DNA of 64,000 bases. Origin: Type-B symbiont of Plautia stali (lineage in GTDB: Bacteria; Pseudomonadota; Gammaproteobacteria; Enterobacterales; Enterobacteriaceae). Positions 1 through 11,831 of the stretch are shown one piece after another; the stretch's first letter is position 1, and each line of letters opens with the position of its first letter. Location: assembly GCA_001485295.1 (NCBI GenBank), contig BBOA01000003.1, positions 62,001 to 126,000 of the forward strand, read 5' to 3'. Both the position numbers and the translations under genes were made by a program. The notes below the pieces were generated by a model. The model worked only from the letters and a program-made list of their open reading frames with translations, searched no databases and had not been told where the DNA came from.

Positions 1-611
1 TCATCCTCGTCGTAGGTGCGTTTCGCTTCGTGGTAGAAAGCTTCCAGATCAGCCAGCGCTATCTCCTCGTGGTGCTCGTTCTGCTGCTTCTCCAGATAGG
101 CGATCAGCATGCCGAACTGCGTGCCCCAGTCGCCGACGTGGTTAGCACGGATTACGTTATGACCGAGGAATGACAGAGTGCGCACTGCGGCATCGCCGAT
201 AATTGTGGAGCGTACGTGGCCGACATGCATCTCTTTCGCGACGTTGGGCGCGGAGTAGTCGACGACGATGGTTTGCGGCTCTAAGGCGGCGACGCCGAGA
301 CGCGGCTGCGTCAGCGCCTGCTTCGCCTGCGCGGCCAGCCAGCTGCGATCGAGGAAAATATTGATAAAGCCCGGGCCGGCGATCTCTACTTTGCTAGAGA
401 TGCCTGCTAAATCAAGGTGGGTCATTACGCTTTCAGCTAGCTGTCGCGGCGTCTGTCCCAGCTTTTTCGCCATGGCCATAATGCCGTTAGCCTGATAATC
501 CCCAAACTGAACTTTAGCGGACTGACGAACCTGGGGTTCACAGTCGGCCAGCGGACCGGCTAAAATCATCGCCTGACTGACTTTTTCGGAAAGAAGAGCC
601 TGAATATTCAC
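1..611 (-). CDS. argS: Arginyl-tRNA synthetase, N-terminal part (cut by window edge)
   Basis: Charges tRNA-Arg with arginine in the cytosol; essential for translation. About 203 residues are visible, reading [15 protein letters not shown] at the start, then the N-terminal additional domain, then [13 protein letters not shown], where HVGH is the class I HIGH-type ATP-binding motif, followed by [13 protein letters not shown]. The frame is open to the window edge, so the missing part is the C-terminal two thirds. The start is GTG at 609-611, as I recall for E. coli argS. It faces away from the decayed yecM. Nothing in the visible part suggests damage. Confidence 0.96.
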   Translation of the reverse strand, partial: MNIQALLSEKVSQAMILAGPLADCEPQVRQSAKVQFGDYQANGIMAMAKKLGQTPRQLAESVMTHLDLAGISSKVEIAGPGFINIFLDRSWLAAQAKQALTQPRLGVAALEPQTIVVDYSAPNVAKEMHVGHVRSTIIGDAAVRTLSFLGHNVIRANHVGDWGTQFGMLIAYLEKQQNEHHEEIALADLEAFYHEAKRTYDED

Positions 612-699
612 CGCATTACCTTCATATGCTGAAATGTTCGTTTGCCGCGCAGCGAGCCATTGTCATCGTCCTGCCAGTACGCCCGCAGGCCGCGCAGAA

Positions 700-740
700 A
701 TGGAAAAAAGAAGAAGAGAAGAAAAGAAGAAGAGAAGTAT
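700..740. repeat. Polypurine tract (GAA/GAAG-rich)
   Basis: About 40 bases almost entirely A and G on the plus strand, made of short GAAGA-type units (for example agaagaagagaagaaaag). It is low-complexity DNA upstream of argS with no known role here. Confidence 0.6.
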
Positions 741-872
741 ACGTGAAATGTCACGTTGCGTCTGCAGTGGTCGCGCAGAGGCAGAGAGAGTGAGGGAAAA
801 CGGCGTCTGGCCGGGGGTTTCCCGAAAAGAGGCTAGCGACGGCGAAGATGGCAACGAGGATTTTTGACGCTT

Positions 873-956
873 TTATCTTCTCGCACCCTCCAGTAGCGGG
901 AAATTGCAAATCCCATCAGTGCGGATCAGGACTGCGACAACAATGAGCATGAACAT
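873..956 (-). CDS. Possible small hydrophobic protein (27 residues)
   Basis: A short reading frame, MFMLIVVAVLIRTDGICNF followed by PLLEGARR, with an AAGGA element eight bases before its ATG. The first eleven residues are hydrophobic. The beginning loosely resembles DUF1482/YebW small proteins (a short hydrophobic start followed by a Gly-Cys region), but it is shorter and the match is weak. It could be a truncated relic or chance. No function is assigned. Confidence 0.25.
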   Translation of the reverse strand: MFMLIVVAVLIRTDGICNFPLLEGARR

Positions 957-1247
957 AGAGCGATTCCTTGTAGTTGTGTTAGGCCAAATTTATAAGAAAG
1001 GCGCTGAAGCTGCAATTGTTTGCCAAGCAAACAAGAGTTATCTCATTGTATAAATGAATGTCATTAATTTCATATTGTTAACCCAATTTCATCCAGAAAC
1101 TACTGGACCTTAAGTGGAGATAAATCCGAATTAAAAGGGCTTATTATGTGATTTCGCGGCAAAATCATTATCAAATCGGATGATCCCTATCATTTAATCG
1201 CATCCAGCGCAGAGCTGGCGAGACTTTTAAACAAACAGAGGCGTTTT

Positions 1248-1725
1248 ATGACTTCCAGTTCCACTTTTCCCTCTGAATTAGAGGATTTAGAGAGCGATTT
1301 AATGCGATTCAGCGCGGTACTGTAACAGTTTGCACAGCGCCTCGGATTAAACTTAGAGGCGCTCGAAGCCGATCATATCGCCGTACGCTGCCATCAAAAC
1401 AGTACTGCGGAGTGCTGGCAGCAGGGGCTGGCGAAAATCGGCACCCAGTTTTCAGAGGCGATAATCAACGGCCGGCGTATCCGCCTGTTTAAGCTGCACC
1501 AGCCTTTAGCGCTCAACGGCTGGCAGATTGACGTCGTAGAGCTGCCCTGGCCAAGAGAGAAACGCTATCGCCATGAAGGTTTTGAGCATGTGGAAATCGT
1601 GCTGCGCGGCGATCACCAGACGCTAGGCTTGCGCGCTATGGCGCTGCTCAGCGACAAAGTACTGACGCAGCCCGGTATCTCGTTAAAAACCAGTTTGCCA
1701 AAGGGAGAAAACGAGCACCTGCCCA
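1248..1725 (+). pseudogene. yecM: yecM remnant (VOC-superfamily protein)
   Basis: The translation matches YecM: ADHIAVRCHQN, INGRRIRLFKLHQP, then VVELPWPREKRY and HEGFEHVEIVL. An in-frame TAA at 1324-1326 replaces an acidic residue of the family (VL*QFAQRLGLN). The C-terminus stops being recognisable after KGENEHLP near 1722, where unrelated minus-strand lyase sequence begins. YecM is a small metal-binding-fold protein of unknown role next to argS and cutC in E. coli. Both the nonsense codon and the truncation make it a pseudogene. Confidence 0.85.
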
Positions 1726-1739
1726 AGGCCGCATGTAGA

Positions 1740-2500
1740 TCGCGGCTGACGCGTAGATAGCCGAGCTGAGCCGACAGCCTGGCGCCGCCGTCGCGCGGAT
1801 GCTGCTTCGGCGGCCATCAGCGCCAGAATATCGACATTCGGCACGATGCTATAGTTCGCCTGCTTAAAGCGCGCGCAGGTCGGCATGAGGCGCCAAGCCC
1901 GGCGATGTTGAAGCTCTTGAAAGGGGAGATCAGCTTGATGCTGCGCGGCGTCTTCGCTCAGGCTGGCGAAGGGGATATAGCGCGCGCCGGGCGTCAGCAG
2001 CAGATCGCAGTGGATTTCATTTGAACAGACGATTAAATCGTGCTGTTGGGCAAAAGCGAGCTGCGCCTCCAGCTCGTCGCGGCGCCGGGGTTCTGCGGGT
2101 TTGCAGAGCAGCAGCCTCTCTTTTGCCGTTAAGCTGCGAATCAGCTTGGCTGAGGTCTATTACCCAGCGTCAGCGGCAGATGGATATGTTCGTGTTCCGC
2201 CAGCTTAGCCGCGCCGCAAAACGGCGGATAGATGGGTGAGGGCGCGATAGATCGCTCGTCGAGCCGCGTCATAACGCGCATCGTCAGATTGAGGCCGCTC
2301 ACCCACGCCAAGCAGCACTACTAGCCATTCCGGCTCTACTTTCCACTAGTAGCGCTGTTCGAGGCGCGCCATCGCCGTGTCAATGAAGCTAGCTGGCCGC
2401 GCGCCATAGCCGCGCATGTCCGCTCGGCTTTTTATCGCTTCAGTGACGCAGTCGAGCGAGCGGAAATCGGTGTCCGCAACCCACACAGCGGAAGCACCTC
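1740..2500 (-). pseudogene. PatB/MalY-type cystathionine beta-lyase remnant
   Basis: Minus-strand fragments match PLP-dependent C-S lyases of the MalY/PatB group: WVADTDFRS near the N-terminus, VEPEWLVVL, HDLIVCSNEIHCDLLL (the PLP-contacting region), then SFNIAGLGAS in a shifted frame and SIVPNVDILALMAA. Several frames are needed. An amber sits at 2346-2348 (RY*WKVEPEW). The C-terminal third is missing where it meets yecM. This gene is not between yecM and cutC in E. coli, so it is an insertion or lineage-specific gene now dead. Confidence 0.75.
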
Positions 2501-2661
2501 CCGGTCACTGTACTTGTTCCTTTTGAGACTATTGCTGTGACGACGGTCTATCAGTTGGTCAAAATTAAATGCTATGCGCTTTTTTCCACGTAAACTGATT
2601 TCTGTTGCCAGACTAACCGATAGCCCTGTATCGAGCTAGAGGTCATGTAAAGGAGGAACAG

Positions 2662-3468
2662 ATGACAACACTAGAAATTTGCTGCTATGGCGTGGATTGC
2701 GCCAAGACGGAGCAGCAGGCCAGCGCCGACCGCGTCTAGCTGTGCGCCGCACCGCGCGAAAGCGGCCTGACGCCTTACGCTGGGTCACTGGAGGCGGCAC
2801 GACGTGAAATATCGATTCCGGTTCATCCTATCATCCGGCCGCACGGCGGCGACTTCTACTACACTACGCGGGAATTCGAGATCATGAAATCGGATGTAGC
2901 GCGCATCCGCGAGATGGGGTTCCCCGGCCTAGTTATCGGCATGTTGGATGAAGAGGCGCATATTGATCGCGCACGGATGCGGCAGATTATGGCGCTGTGC
3001 GACGGCATGCAGGTGAGTTCCATTGCGCGTTCGATCTTTTCCACAGCTCACAAACCGCGCGCTAGACGAGTTAACCGCACTAGGCGTGGCACGCGTGCTG
3101 ACGTCCGGTCAGCAGCATAGCGCGGAAAACGGAATTGCATTATTAAAGGAACTTAATGAACAGAGCGAAGGTCCAATCATTATGGTCGGTTCGCTGGTCG
3201 TGCTGGCGTGCGCCTCAGCAACCTGCAAAAGTTCCTCCACAGCGGAATTTGCGAGGTTCACAGCTCGGCCAACCGTCTTGTAACCTCATCGATGCATTAT
3301 CAAAAAGCCGGTGTCTCCATGTGTTCTGATACGGAAATGGATGAATTCAGCCGTTACTGCGTGGATAGCGACGTGGTGAAAGCCATGAAAAGTGTGATGC
3401 AGCTCAAATACCGTCAGGGTAGCCTGAATCACCAGAGATTTTGCCGCGCAGCACGCCTTATGACGTGA
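2662..3468 (+). pseudogene. cutC: cutC remnant (copper homeostasis protein)
   Basis: A good ribosome site (aaggagg) precedes ATG 2662, and the product begins MTTLEICCYGVDCAKTEQQ like CutC. An amber at 2737-2739 falls in the conserved ADRVEL block (ADRV*LCAAP). Later blocks are split over frames: PVHPIIRPHGGDF, EMGFPGLVIGMLD, then ELTALGVARVLTSGQQ and [15 protein letters not shown]. CutC is a cytosolic TIM-barrel protein linked to copper tolerance. At least two frameshifts plus the nonsense codon show it is not functional. Confidence 0.9.
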
Positions 3469-3483
3469 TGTTTGCAAGTACCA

Positions 3484-3513
3484 AGCCCCAGTCATGTTGC
3501 TGGGGTTCTTTTT
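3484..3513 (+). terminator. Rho-independent terminator after cutC
   Basis: Stem of agccccag and ctggggtt with a short loop, followed by a T-rich run (ttcttttt). It is intact although cutC is dead. Confidence 0.75.
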
Positions 3514-3594
3514 GTCCGCTGAATATTAGCAGGCCGCGCCAGAAGCCGCCAATGCGGTTACACTCAGGTTATTGAGATCACTCGGAGTTACACT

Positions 3595-4459
3595 ATGATA
3601 TGTTCTCTAACTGCGGCGCTTGCGCTGGCTCTACTTTTCGCCTCTCCCGCACTGCGGGCCGTCGCCAGTAGCAACAGCTGAATTATGCTGGGTGGAAGCG
3701 CCAAAGGCGTGGTGCGTCAGGTGATCGCCGGCGAGTTCGGCAAAAATGTGGACTCGCAAAAGCGGGTGCTGGAACAGTTCGATCCCTGCGGTATCCTGAT
3801 GGTGGTCGACGTCACCTTCGATAAAAAAGAGCGCAACGTCATCCTGAGCATGGAGCAGCATATCGCGCTCGTGCAGGGTGGCTGGGTGGAGGAATACGTC
3901 TATCTAGTGAAGGTGCTGAAAGAGGCACAGGAGCAGGTGGTCGACAACCGTTAGGGCACCATTAGTTCGCTCACCGGCCAGCACGGCAATATTGTCATCG
4001 CGTCCGATAAATTCACCAGCATGGGCAAAAACGGCTTTACCGACACCACCTACTACTAAGACGCGCAGCTGCGGCTGGCGAAAAGCGTTTCGCGCGGCGC
4101 TGATGCGCTGACCAATGGCGAAAGCCTCCGGCAGTGGAATCCGCAAGGGCAGGTGATCATCGCGATCACGGCGCGCAACAAATATCGCTACACCTATGAT
4201 ATAACATCACGCGAATGGCAGCTGCACGGCACGGCGACGACGCCGGTCAGCACGCTGCACTCGGTGGATGAGTGCCAGCTGTGGGACGACATCGGCAACT
4301 GTACCTTAAGCTATCTGCACGAAACTGAAGTATTCGATAAAGGCACCATCGAGCGCCCTCTCAGCGCTGCCTATAAATATCAACATTGGGATCGGCCGGC
4401 AGAGGCGGAGTGGCGTGGAACTGGCGCGTCTGTGTGAAAATTCTGTTAAAGTAGGTTAA
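3595..4459 (+). pseudogene. Unrecognised exported protein, broken
   Basis: I do not recognise the family. The frame opens with a likely signal peptide (MICSLTAALALALLFASPAL), then hits a TGA at about 3679. It continues in one frame for about 250 residues with at least an in-frame TAG at 3952 (DNR*GTISS) and a TAA near 4057 (TTYY*DAQL), then a frameshift near 4420. Visible stretches include GSAKGVVRQVIAGEFGK, ILMVVDVTFDKKERN and VDECQLWDDIGNC with two cysteines. The original product was probably a periplasmic or outer-membrane-associated protein of about 280 residues. Homology search is the only way to name it. Confidence 0.55.
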
Positions 4460-4483
4460 AATAGGCGGCACCCTTTCAGGGAG

Positions 4484-4881
4484 ATGATCACGACCGCTAC
4501 CTTACTATTTTCCTTTCTGTTCGCCATTAGCATTCTGACGTTGACGCCCGGCTTCGATACCGCGCCAGCCCTGCGCACCGCCGCCGCGCAGGGCTGGCGA
4601 CGCGGTAGTGTCAAGGCGCTAGGCATCACCTCGGCTGTTTAGGGTTTGATCTTGGCGCGCTTCCGCTGGCGTCAGATATGCCGCAGTTTATTCCGCCGGG
4701 CGCGTCGGTGCTGCTCTGGTGCAGCCTGCTAGCGCTGATGCAAATCGCGTCGGGCTGCTGTGGAACGCTGTGCTGATCGGCGGCGGCCACTGCTTCGCCA
4801 CGCACCTGCGCCGTCCGGCGGTGCTCAAGGTGATGGACCGCCAGACGGGCATGGTGTTTGTCGGCTTTGCGCCGCTAACCC

Positions 4882-4890
<9 letters not shown>
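4484..4890 (+). pseudogene. LysE/RhtB-family exporter remnant
   Basis: Starts MITTATLLFSFLFAISILTL then TPGFDT, typical of LysE/RhtB amino-acid exporters (TPGP motif near residue 20). ALGITSAV is then followed by an in-frame TAG near 4640. A deletion joins this to the C-terminal LRRPAVLKVMDRQTGMVFVGF of the same family. About half the protein is missing. The 3' end runs into the convergent cmoB stop. Confidence 0.75.
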
Positions 4891-6605
<1,715 letters not shown>

Positions 6606-6649
6606 CTATCTTGGCAGAAAGTGCGGCAGGCTGCACCCTTTACGCCCGC

Positions 6650-7030
6650 GGCCGGTCAATGCAGTGTCAGCACTAGCTCCTAGGGAGGAATAGATCATAT
6701 TAAACACCACCATGCAGCACAGCGCGAACAGGGTCAGCATCATGCCATATTTACGCTCGGCAAGCGCGCTGCGGCGCAGCCCCTGCGCATGCAATACCCG
6801 CGGCCGGCGAAAAAGATCAGCGCCCCATCCAGATATCGGCGCCGTTCATCTCCATCATCACCAGCAGTAGCGTCAGCGGGATGGTTTCGACCGCGTTGCC
6901 GTGAATGTGCATCGCCACGCGCAGATCGTGAGCCGAAGGCGGCCCGGTAGTGACGGAGATAGGGCACCACGTGCAGCGCTAATTTTATCACCATCAGTGC
7001 GCCTAGTACCACATATAACGAGCTAACCAT
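6650..7030 (-). pseudogene. yecN: yecN remnant (MAPEG-family membrane protein)
   Basis: MVSSLYVVLGALMVIKLALH at the start matches YecN, a small membrane protein of the MAPEG superfamily. After about 30 residues the frame is lost (GSRSARGDAHSRQRGRN is the shifted reading of the conserved HGN-EYIP segment). C-terminal membrane sequence (MMLTLFALCCMVVFNMIYSS) is in another frame. At least two frameshifts are needed, so it is dead. Confidence 0.8.
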
Positions 7031-7032
7031 GC

Positions 7033-7865
7033 TTATCCTCCTTCATCAGAACAGCGACTCCTGCTGCGGCTAGGCTGGCCCCTCGCCGATATCGGCTTCA
7101 ATCGCCTGCAGCTAGGGCCATAACCGCCCGCACCAGCGGAAAGACCTGTCCCATATCCGGCGTATGGATAAAGAACAGCGGGTCGCTTTCCGCCTGCCAT
7201 TGCGCCAGCTTTTCGCGCCAGACCTGAAAAAAATCGCTCGCTTTCGTCCACGTCGTCGCTGCCGATAAAGCGTACCATCGGCCGATCGCCGGTGCGTAGC
7301 GCGTGAGGTGGCACGCGCGGCTTCTGCTGACGCGCGTGCAGGGCAGCGAGGCTTTGCGAGGTGGAGGCGTGCGCCGGACGGCTGTCGACGATCACCCTAT
7401 TAACGCCGCGCTGTTGCAGTTCTTGGTTCAGGGCGCGCTCCGCCTTGCCCTTGGCGAAAAAGGCGACGTGGCGCACTTTGACGCCGTAGCTGAAGCGGCA
7501 TGGCAGCCGGTCGAGAAAGCGCCAGAGCTCGTCGAGCTGGGCGGGCGAGAACGCAGCGGGCAGCTGCAGCCAGTACTGAACGATGCGATCAGCCAGCGGA
7601 TCGAGCAGGCGCAAAAAGTCGTTCAGCAGATTGTCGGTATGCTTCAACTGTCCCTGATGGCTGATGGTCTGCGGAAACTTAAAGCAGAAGCGGAAGTCGT
7701 CATGGGTCATATCGCGCCAGCGCTGCACGCTGTTAGGCGCGGCAGCGCATAGAGCGTGATGTTGCCCTCCACACAGTGGAACAGACGGGCGTAATCAGCC
7801 AGATCCTCAATGCACCAGCGTTTCCAGTGCGAATGCTGTCGCTGCGGCAGCCCAATGCGAAGCAT
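7033..7865 (-). pseudogene. yecE: yecE remnant (DUF72)
   Basis: MLRIGLPQRQHSHWKR and FHCVEGNITLYALP match the start of YecE, a DUF72 protein of unknown biochemical role. A frameshift near 7740 leads into the frame carrying DDFRFCFKFPQTISH, QYWLQLPAAF, YGVKVRHVAFF and RGVNRVIVDSRP. A second frameshift near 7240 destroys the VWREKLAQW-type segment, and the rest is unreadable in one frame. It lies two bases from yecN. Confidence 0.85.
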
Positions 7866-8078
7866 CACGGCGTCTCCTTTCCTTCTTGTTTTGCTCTACA
7901 AGGTAGCCTGGTTTGCCCGGTGCAGGAAAAACCGGCGACGAAATACGCGGTCTGGCGCGGCTCTACTTATCCTGCTTGGCTTTTTCCATTATAATGACCG
8001 CTTTTTTGCGGCAGCATCTCAAATGGTTACGCGGCCTGATGCCGCTTGGCAGCGTTAGCGAAGTTAAAAGGATACGTT

Positions 8079-9860
8079 ATGCGTACAGAATATTGTGGAC
8101 AGCTCAATCTGTCTCATGTAAGTCAGCAAGTCACTCTTTGCGGCTGGGTCAACCGCCGTCGCGATCTGGGAAGCTTGATTTTTATCGACATGCGCGACCG
8201 CGAAGGCATCGTGCAGGTCTTTTTCGATCCCGATCGTCAGGAGGCTTTCCAGCTGGCGTCTGAGCTGCGTAACGAATTCTGCATCCAGATCACCGGCATC
8301 GTGTGTGTGCGCGATGAGAAAAACAAAAACGCCGAGATGTCTACGGGCGAAGTCGAAGTGTTTGCCGAGGCGCTGACCATCATCAACCGTGCCGAGCCGC
8401 TGCCGCTCGACTCCAACCAGACCAACAGCGAAGAAGCGCGTCTGAAGTACCGCTATCTCGACCTACGTCGTCCAGAGATAGCGCAGCGCCTGAAAACCCG
8501 CGCAAAAATCTCCAGCTTCGTGCGTCGTTTTATGGACAACGAAGGTTTTCTAGATATCGAAACGCCGATGCTGACCAAAGCGACGCCGGAAGGCGCGCGC
8601 GACTATCTAGTGCCGAGCCGCGTGCACAAAGGAAAATTTTACGCACTGCCGCAGTCGCCGCAGCTGTTTAAACAGCTGCTGATGATGTCCGGCTTCGATC
8701 GCTACTACCAGATCGTCAAGTGCTTCCGCGACGAAGATCTGCGCGCTGATCGCATGCCGGAGTTTACCCAGATCGATATTGAAACCTCGTTTCTCACCGC
8801 GCCGCAGGTGCGTGAGATCAACGAGCGCATGATCCGTCAGCTGTGGCTGGAGGTGAAAGGGGTCGATCTCGGCGAGTTCCCGCAAATGACCTTTGCCGAC
8901 GCGATGCGTCGCTACGGTTCCGACAAGCCGGATCTGCGCAACCCGATGGAGCTAGTGGACGTCGCCGACCTGCTGAAAAACGTCGAGTTCCAAGTGTTCG
9001 CTGGTCCGGCTAACGACGCCAAAGGCCGCGTCGCCGCGCTGCGCGTGCCGGGCGGCGCCCAGCTGGGCCGCAAGCAGATTGATGAGTACGGCAAATTTGT
9101 TGAAATTTACGGCGCGAAAGGCTTGGCGTGGATGAAGGTCAACGTGCGCGCCGCCGGCTTCGACGGCATTCAAAGCCCGGTGGCGAAATTCCTCAATGCC
9201 GAGATCGTGGAAGCGATTCTCAGCCGTACCGACGCCGCTGACGACGACCTGATCTTCTTTGGAGCCGATCGCGCCAAAGTGGTAGCGCATGCGCTGGGTG
9301 CGCTGCGCCTGAAAGTGGACCGCGACCTGAAAATCACCGACGAAAACGCTTGGGCGCCGCTGTGGGTGATCGACTTCCCGATGTTCGAAGAAGACGACGA
9401 AGGCGGTCTGGCGGCGATGCACCATCCGTTTACCTCGCCGAAAGAGATGACGGCGCAGGAACTGGTAGCCGATCCGCTGAGAGCGGTCGCCAACGCATAC
9501 GACATGGTGATCAACGGTTACGAAGTGGGCGGTGGCTCCGTGCGTATTCACAACGGCAACATGCAGCAGGCGGTATTCAACATTCTGGGAATTGAAGAGC
9601 ACGAGCAGCGCGAGAAGTTCGGCTTCCTGCTCGACGCGCTGAAATACGGCACGCCGCCGCATGCGGGCTTGGCGTTCGGCTTGGATCGACTCACTATGCT
9701 GCTGACCGGCACCGAGAACATCCGCGACGTTATCGCGTTCCCGAAAACCACCGCCGCGGCCTGTCTGATGACCGAAGCGCCGAGCGAAGCTAACCCGGCG
9801 GCGCTGGCGGATCTGAGCATTCAGATCGCGCCGAAAAAAGAAAAGTCAGAGAATAAGTAA
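8079..9860 (+). CDS. aspS: Aspartyl-tRNA synthetase
   Basis: Class II synthetase charging tRNA-Asp; essential. 593 residues (E. coli about 590). The N-terminal OB-fold anticodon-binding domain is followed by the catalytic core, with motif 2 [18 protein letters not shown] near residue 215, the bacterial GAD insertion, and motif 3 [15 protein letters not shown] near residue 528. I chose ATG 8079 because [14 protein letters not shown] matches the family start; an in-frame upstream extension to 8046 has no support. The stop overlaps the ATG of the nudB pseudogene (TAATG). Confidence 0.98.
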   Translation: MRTEYCGQLNLSHVSQQVTLCGWVNRRRDLGSLIFIDMRDREGIVQVFFDPDRQEAFQLASELRNEFCIQITGIVCVRDEKNKNAEMSTGEVEVFAEALTIINRAEPLPLDSNQTNSEEARLKYRYLDLRRPEIAQRLKTRAKISSFVRRFMDNEGFLDIETPMLTKATPEGARDYLVPSRVHKGKFYALPQSPQLFKQLLMMSGFDRYYQIVKCFRDEDLRADRMPEFTQIDIETSFLTAPQVREINERMIRQLWLEVKGVDLGEFPQMTFADAMRRYGSDKPDLRNPMELVDVADLLKNVEFQVFAGPANDAKGRVAALRVPGGAQLGRKQIDEYGKFVEIYGAKGLAWMKVNVRAAGFDGIQSPVAKFLNAEIVEAILSRTDAADDDLIFFGADRAKVVAHALGALRLKVDRDLKITDENAWAPLWVIDFPMFEEDDEGGLAAMHHPFTSPKEMTAQELVADPLRAVANAYDMVINGYEVGGGSVRIHNGNMQQAVFNILGIEEHEQREKFGFLLDALKYGTPPHAGLAFGLDRLTMLLTGTENIRDVIAFPKTTAAACLMTEAPSEANPAALADLSIQIAPKKEKSENK

Positions 9861-10244
9861 TGAGGTATAAGCACTCAATCTCGGTTCTAGTGGTGATTTT
9901 CGCGCAGGATACCAGTCCGGTGTTAATGCTGCAGCGACGTGACGACAACAGTTTCTGGCAGCCGGTCACCGGCAGTCTGGAAGCGGGCGAAACCCGGCTC
10001 TAGGCAGCACGGCGCAAAGTGCTGGAAGAGCTGGCTATCGACGTCGAGGGCGAAAAGCTGGCGTTGGACGATTGTCACAAAGAGATCGAGTTCGAAATCT
10101 TTGCGCATTATCGCCATCGCTACGCGCCGGGCGTGACGCACAATCGCGAGCACTGGTTTCGGCTGGCGCTGGCTCGATCCCGCCGCTGCGGCCGCTCTGA
10201 CTAGGTCCTAAAGCAATCGCCAAGCGATTGAAGAATTTATTTAG
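9860..10244 (+). pseudogene. nudB: nudB remnant (dihydroneopterin triphosphate pyrophosphatase)
   Basis: NudB is a Nudix hydrolase acting early in folate synthesis. The frame starts one base inside the aspS stop and reads LVVIFAQD, LMLQRRDDNSFWQPVTGSLE. It then has an amber at 10001-10003 inside the Nudix box (AGETRL*AARRKVLEEL), where the family has Gln. HYRHRYAPGVTHN follows. A deletion near 10175 removes roughly 15 codons and shifts frame, and SRS*SNRQAIEEFI ends it with another nonsense codon at a conserved Trp. Loss is notable because pabB in the same pathway is intact. Confidence 0.9.
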
Positions 10245-10477
10245 CTATTGCTGCGTCTCTGCCGGCGACAGACTGAATCATAAAAATCGGTGCGTTTCCA
10301 TAGAACGCGCCGCAGAACTCAAACGGTTGGGCGTTATCGGCGGCGCAGCGAGGTCGGCTGCCGCCAGCGCGCAGGAACCGGAGCGTACGCTTGTACGTGA
10401 GGATTGCGAGCACTGCCGGCAGGCGAGGTCGCCAGCAAGATAGCCCATGCGATGTTAAAGATCGGAGAATATGCAAG

Positions 10478-11215
10478 ATGGCTGGTCATAGTAAATGGGC
10501 GAACACCAAGCACCGCAAGGCGGCGCAGGACGCTAAGCGCGGTAAAATCTTCACCAAAATCATTCGCGAACTGGTCACCGCCGCTAAACTCGGCGACGCC
10601 GCGTCCAACCCGCGTCTGCGCGCCGCCATGGACAAAGCCCTGTCCAAAAACATGACGCGCGACACCATGAACCGCGCCATCGCGCGCGGCGTGGGCGGCG
10701 AAGATGGCTCCAACATGGAAACCATCATCTACGAAGGCTACGGTCCCGGCGGCTCTGCCGTGATGGTGGAGTGTCTGAGCGATAACCGTAACCGTACCGT
10801 CGGCGAAGTGCGTCATGCCTTCACCAAAACCGGCGGTAACCTCGGCACCGATGGCTCAGTCTCCTATCTGTTCAGCAAGAAGGGTGTCATCTCCTTCGCG
10901 CCGGGTCAGGATGAAGATAGCGTGATAGAAGCGGCGCTGAAAGCGGGCGCGAAAGATGTGGTTAGCTACGACGACGGCGCGATTGACGTTTTCACCGCTT
11001 GGGAAGAGCTGGGCGCGGTGCGCGATGCGCTGGAAGCCACGGGCCTGAAAGCGGACACCGCCGAAGTTTCGATGATTCCGTCGACCAAAGCGGAACTGGA
11101 TGCCGAAACCTCGCCGAAGCTGCTGCGCCTGATCGACATGCTGGAAGACTGTGATGACGTGCAGGAAGTCTACCATAACGGCGAGATCTCCGACGAGGTC
11201 GCGGAAACGCTTTAA
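10478..11215 (+). CDS. yebC: YebC/PmpR-family protein
   Basis: 245 residues, matching the TACO1/YebC family (E. coli about 246). The family is now linked to relief of ribosome stalling at difficult sequences such as polyproline and was earlier described as transcriptional regulators. [22 protein letters not shown] at the start is the family signature, so I place the start at ATG 10478, preceded by ggagaat at 10465. [10 protein letters not shown] lies near the end. The stop overlaps the ruvC ATG (TAATG), indicating coupling. Confidence 0.95.
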   Translation: MAGHSKWANTKHRKAAQDAKRGKIFTKIIRELVTAAKLGDAASNPRLRAAMDKALSKNMTRDTMNRAIARGVGGEDGSNMETIIYEGYGPGGSAVMVECLSDNRNRTVGEVRHAFTKTGGNLGTDGSVSYLFSKKGVISFAPGQDEDSVIEAALKAGAKDVVSYDDGAIDVFTAWEELGAVRDALEATGLKADTAEVSMIPSTKAELDAETSPKLLRLIDMLEDCDDVQEVYHNGEISDEVAETL

Positions 11216-11742
11216 TGGCGGTCATTTTGGGCATCGATCCCGGCTCGCGCGTGACCGGCTACGGCGTGATTCGGCAGACCGGCTGTCAGCTCAGCTATCT
11301 GGGTAGTGGCTGTATCCGCACTAATACTACGGAACGGCCGGCGCGCCTGAAGCTGATCTACGCGGGTGTCACAGAGATCATCACCCAGTTTTTGCCGGAC
11401 TACTTCGCCATCGAGCAGGTCTTTATGGCGAAGAACGCCGACTCGGCGCTTAAGCTGGGGCAGGCGCGCGGCGTGGCGATCGTCGCGGCGGTAAATCTTG
11501 AACTGCCGGTGTTTGAGTACGCCGCGCGTCAGGTGAAGCAGACCGTTACCGGCACCGGCAGCGCAGAGAAGAGCCAGGTGCAGCATATGGTGCGCATGCT
11601 GCTCAATCTGTCTGCCAATCCGCAGGCGGACGCCGCCGATGCGCTGGCGATCGCTATTACGCACTGTCACGTCAGTCAGAACGCGGTGCGCGTTAGCGAC
11701 AGCAAACTGCTGTTGACGCGCGGGCGATTGCGTCCAGGCTAA
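11215..11742 (+). CDS. ruvC: Holliday junction resolvase RuvC
   Basis: Homodimeric endonuclease that cuts Holliday junctions after RuvAB branch migration. 175 residues. Catalytic acids are visible: Asp7 in [13 protein letters not shown], Glu in [12 protein letters not shown] near residue 66, and the pair in [13 protein letters not shown] near 138-141. [10 protein letters not shown] and the basic KSQVQHMV segment are conserved. It follows yebC with a one-base overlap. yebB, which sits between ruvC and ruvA in E. coli, is absent. All three ruv genes are intact, so junction resolution is kept. Confidence 0.97.
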   Translation: MAVILGIDPGSRVTGYGVIRQTGCQLSYLGSGCIRTNTTERPARLKLIYAGVTEIITQFLPDYFAIEQVFMAKNADSALKLGQARGVAIVAAVNLELPVFEYAARQVKQTVTGTGSAEKSQVQHMVRMLLNLSANPQADAADALAIAITHCHVSQNAVRVSDSKLLLTRGRLRPG

Positions 11743-11760
11743 GCGACCGCGTTGCGTTTC

Positions 11761-11787
11761 AGGCTGGATATTCATCCAGCCTTTTTT
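11761..11787 (+). terminator. Terminator hairpin after ruvC (overlaps LexA box)
   Basis: Stem aggctggat / atccagcct with a short loop and the run tttttt. It sits 19 bases after the ruvC stop. Confidence 0.65.
11764..11779 (+). promoter_or_regulatory. LexA (SOS) operator upstream of ruvA
   Basis: CTGGATATTCATCCAG fits the LexA pattern CTG-N10-CAG and is close to the E. coli ruvAB SOS box. It lies about 55 bases before the ruvA start. The same palindrome, extended by flanking AGG/CCT and followed by six T, also forms a good terminator hairpin for ruvC. Confidence 0.8.
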
Positions 11788-11831
11788 ATGTTATAAATTC
11801 CGTCACACTCGTTTATTAAGGAAGCGTTCAG

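Larger units (their letters stand above)
612..1247. other. Intergenic stretch between argS and the yecM remnant
   Basis: About 640 bases between divergent argS and yecM. It holds a purine-only-like tract near 700-740, one possible 27-residue ORF (873-956, minus strand), and AT-rich DNA from 960 to 1200 likely to contain promoters. I see no conserved gene. The yecT/flh genes that lie near argS in E. coli are not on this side. Confidence 0.5.

Noticed and set aside
8952-9662. Long minus-strand ORF of 236 codons inside aspS.
   Set aside because: It is antisense to a perfectly conserved synthetase gene in GC-rich DNA and has no recognisable domain; a shadow frame. The same applies to long antisense frames in mepM, pykA, rnd and pabB.
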